DNA of 17,489 nucleotides, from NCBI RefSeq assembly GCF_000208925.1, contig NW_001915124.1, positions 1,836 through 19,324 of the forward strand, in the 5' to 3' direction. Source of the DNA: Entamoeba histolytica HM-1:IMSS. Lineage: Eukaryota; Evosea; Mastigamoebida; Endamoebidae. This document shows positions 16,200 to 17,489 of the stretch, piece after piece. How positions within the stretch are numbered: position 1 is the stretch's first letter; the number at the start of each line of letters is the position of its first letter. The notes under the pieces are model-generated. The model was not told the DNA's origin. It saw only the letters and a list, made by a program, of their open reading frames with translations, and made no database searches. The translations under genes and the position numbers were made by a program.

Positions 16200-17489
16200 T
16201 TTAGAGTGTTGATTCAAATTTTTTGTTATAGACAATTCTCTATCCATTTTTTATATTAAAGGGATATGTCATTGAAGTTCATCCCACATATCTTGAATTT
16301 ATTTCTTTTGGACTGTGGTTTATTAACACATAATTAATTTGTCTGTGTTTAGATTGAAAGATTATCAAAATACGTAATTGTACATTATAACAAAAAATAT
16401 TTAATCAATTATTGTTTAACAAGTGAAAGGATTAATTTGGACTTGGAAGCTTAAATTTTATGAGTGTTAAATGATTATTTAATAAGCAGAGAAAAATATT
16501 TAAGAGAGTTTATTTTTAAGATAAGAAAGAATGTATTTATTCTTTTTCATCATTTACATTTTACTTTTGATTCATTAAATATTTAGTGGTATGGGTTATT
16601 CAAACTCTTAATATTTTAATGAAATAAAAGTTAGTTTCAATGTATTTAATGTTGATAGGATTATTTAGAATTAAATACATTTATTGGTAATGTCACGAAT
16701 ATTTTGATTGCTTATTCTAATTGAATTTTTATAAGTCTTTTTTATTTTTAAAATTAGTATTATTATGTTATATTTTGATTTAATTATATTCAATTATTGT
16801 CATTATCCAACTTTATTATTCCATCTTTTGTAGTGTGTGATAGAATTCTTTAATCTACGTGTTATATTCACAGTTGTTGGAATGAAATAATTATTATGAT
16901 TTTAACTAAATGACAAATACAATGAACTTGGTTATAATAAAGTTTTATTGTTATGTTAGTTGTTATTATTTGACTAATTCTATAGTAAAAATTAGTGAGA
17001 CTTGTTATTATAAAGGAGATACATTTTGATTATTTTATTATAACTTACATTGTCATGCATATTTAACTCTCTGTTTAAGTTATTGTATCATTTTTATTTT
17101 TGAGAAGTGAAATTTCAAAATACTTATGTATAATGCTCAAAAATCATTTTTTTGTGAATAAAATATACAAGACCAAATAATTGAATTATATAATTTAAAT
17201 TGAACTATTGTCTAATGAAATAATATTTGAAGTAGACGTGAATTAATGTTCATTTGCTATGTTGGATAAACTTGAGCATGGAGAAGAATAATGTGAGCAA
17301 TTGATAAAAAGATGTCCTTATTGTATTGGTTATGAATTGTCAATACTATAACAAACAGCACATCAGTGAAAGTTGATATTATGAAGAAATATTCATTGGA
17401 ATTAACTTCACACATTCTTAACTTCATGACATAAAAATTGTCTGGGTGAAAATTACAAAAACTCACCACATTTAATTCCATGATTAAAA
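16200..17489. other. AT-rich right-hand region, no convincing gene
   Basis: The 1.29 kb after the pseudokinase gene is AT-rich without the strong strand skew of the LINE wrecks. It contains a 12-base inverted repeat and one 74-codon minus-strand frame at 17257-17481. That frame starts MELNVVSFCNFHPDNFYVMK and is hydrophobic in its second half; it has mixed composition but no recognisable family. I see no LINE motif, tRNA or ribosomal protein. The upstream part of a gene beyond the right edge could be included. Confidence 0.4.
16639..16681. repeat. perfect 12-base inverted repeat (possible hairpin)
   Basis: AATGTATTTAAT at 16639-16650 is repeated in exact reverse complement as ATTAAATACATT at 16670-16681, with a 19-base loop. 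Pairing does not extend at either end. In such AT-rich DNA this could be chance; it lies 440 bases past the pseudokinase stop, rather far for a transcript-end signal. Confidence 0.5.

Noticed and set aside
17257..17481. 74-codon minus-strand frame near the right edge
   Set aside because: Composition is not absurd, but no family, promoter or neighbour supports it; mentioned only within the right-hand region.
1..17489. CRISPR arrays, tRNA or rRNA genes and spliceosomal introns
   Set aside because: No regularly spaced direct repeats, no cloverleaf or conserved rRNA blocks noticed by eye, and every recognised gene is full length without an intron.

Overview
The window looks like nuclear DNA of an Entamoeba, most likely of the E. 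histolytica/dispar group. It is strongly A+T-rich. The genes are compact and need no intron to read. They encode eukaryotic proteins (retromer VPS35, a UBC12-type E2, a Rab GTPase, ribosomal protein eL43) next to a bacterial-type HAD phosphatase. Several starts are preceded at short distance by GAAC motifs and, in one case, by an AAAAATCA initiator-like sequence, as described for Entamoeba core promoters. The species is an inference; no marker here separates close relatives.

Layout. 1-3784 (minus): wreck of a LINE-type non-LTR retrotransposon, with a 5' reading frame, an E/K-rich coiled-coil stretch, reverse-transcriptase pieces including YMDD, and a zinc-finger/endonuclease linker piece. 3987-6260 (minus): VPS35. 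6602-7408 (plus): Cof-type HAD phosphatase, divergent from VPS35. 7409-8256: AT-rich spacer. 8257-8832 (minus): UBC12-like E2. About 9000-10980 (minus): probable second LINE wreck (5' half). 11319-11705 (minus): third LINE piece, the endonuclease end of ORF2. 12033-12602 (plus): Rab GTPase with an unusual switch II. 12838-13119 (minus): eL43. 13358-14104 (minus): unrecognised protein with an internal duplication. 14463-16199 (plus): pseudokinase-like protein with GCN2-like features. 16200-17489: AT-rich, no convincing gene.

The genes do not form one pathway. They are ordinary single-gene units: membrane trafficking (VPS35, Rab), protein modification (E2), translation (eL43, perhaps the GCN2-like protein) and metabolism (HAD). 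All three LINE remnants lie on the minus strand, in the gaps between genes, and produce the striking T-rich plus strand with long hydrophobic spurious frames.

The most unusual points are the GCN2-like protein that seems to keep a pseudokinase and an anticodon-binding-like region but no catalytic kinase, the Gly-to-Ser change in the Rab DxxG motif, the exact-spacing internal repeat in the 248-residue protein, a two-residue insertion beside the E2 catalytic cysteine, and a minimal upstream reading frame whose stop overlaps a start codon. I saw no previously undescribed multi-gene system.
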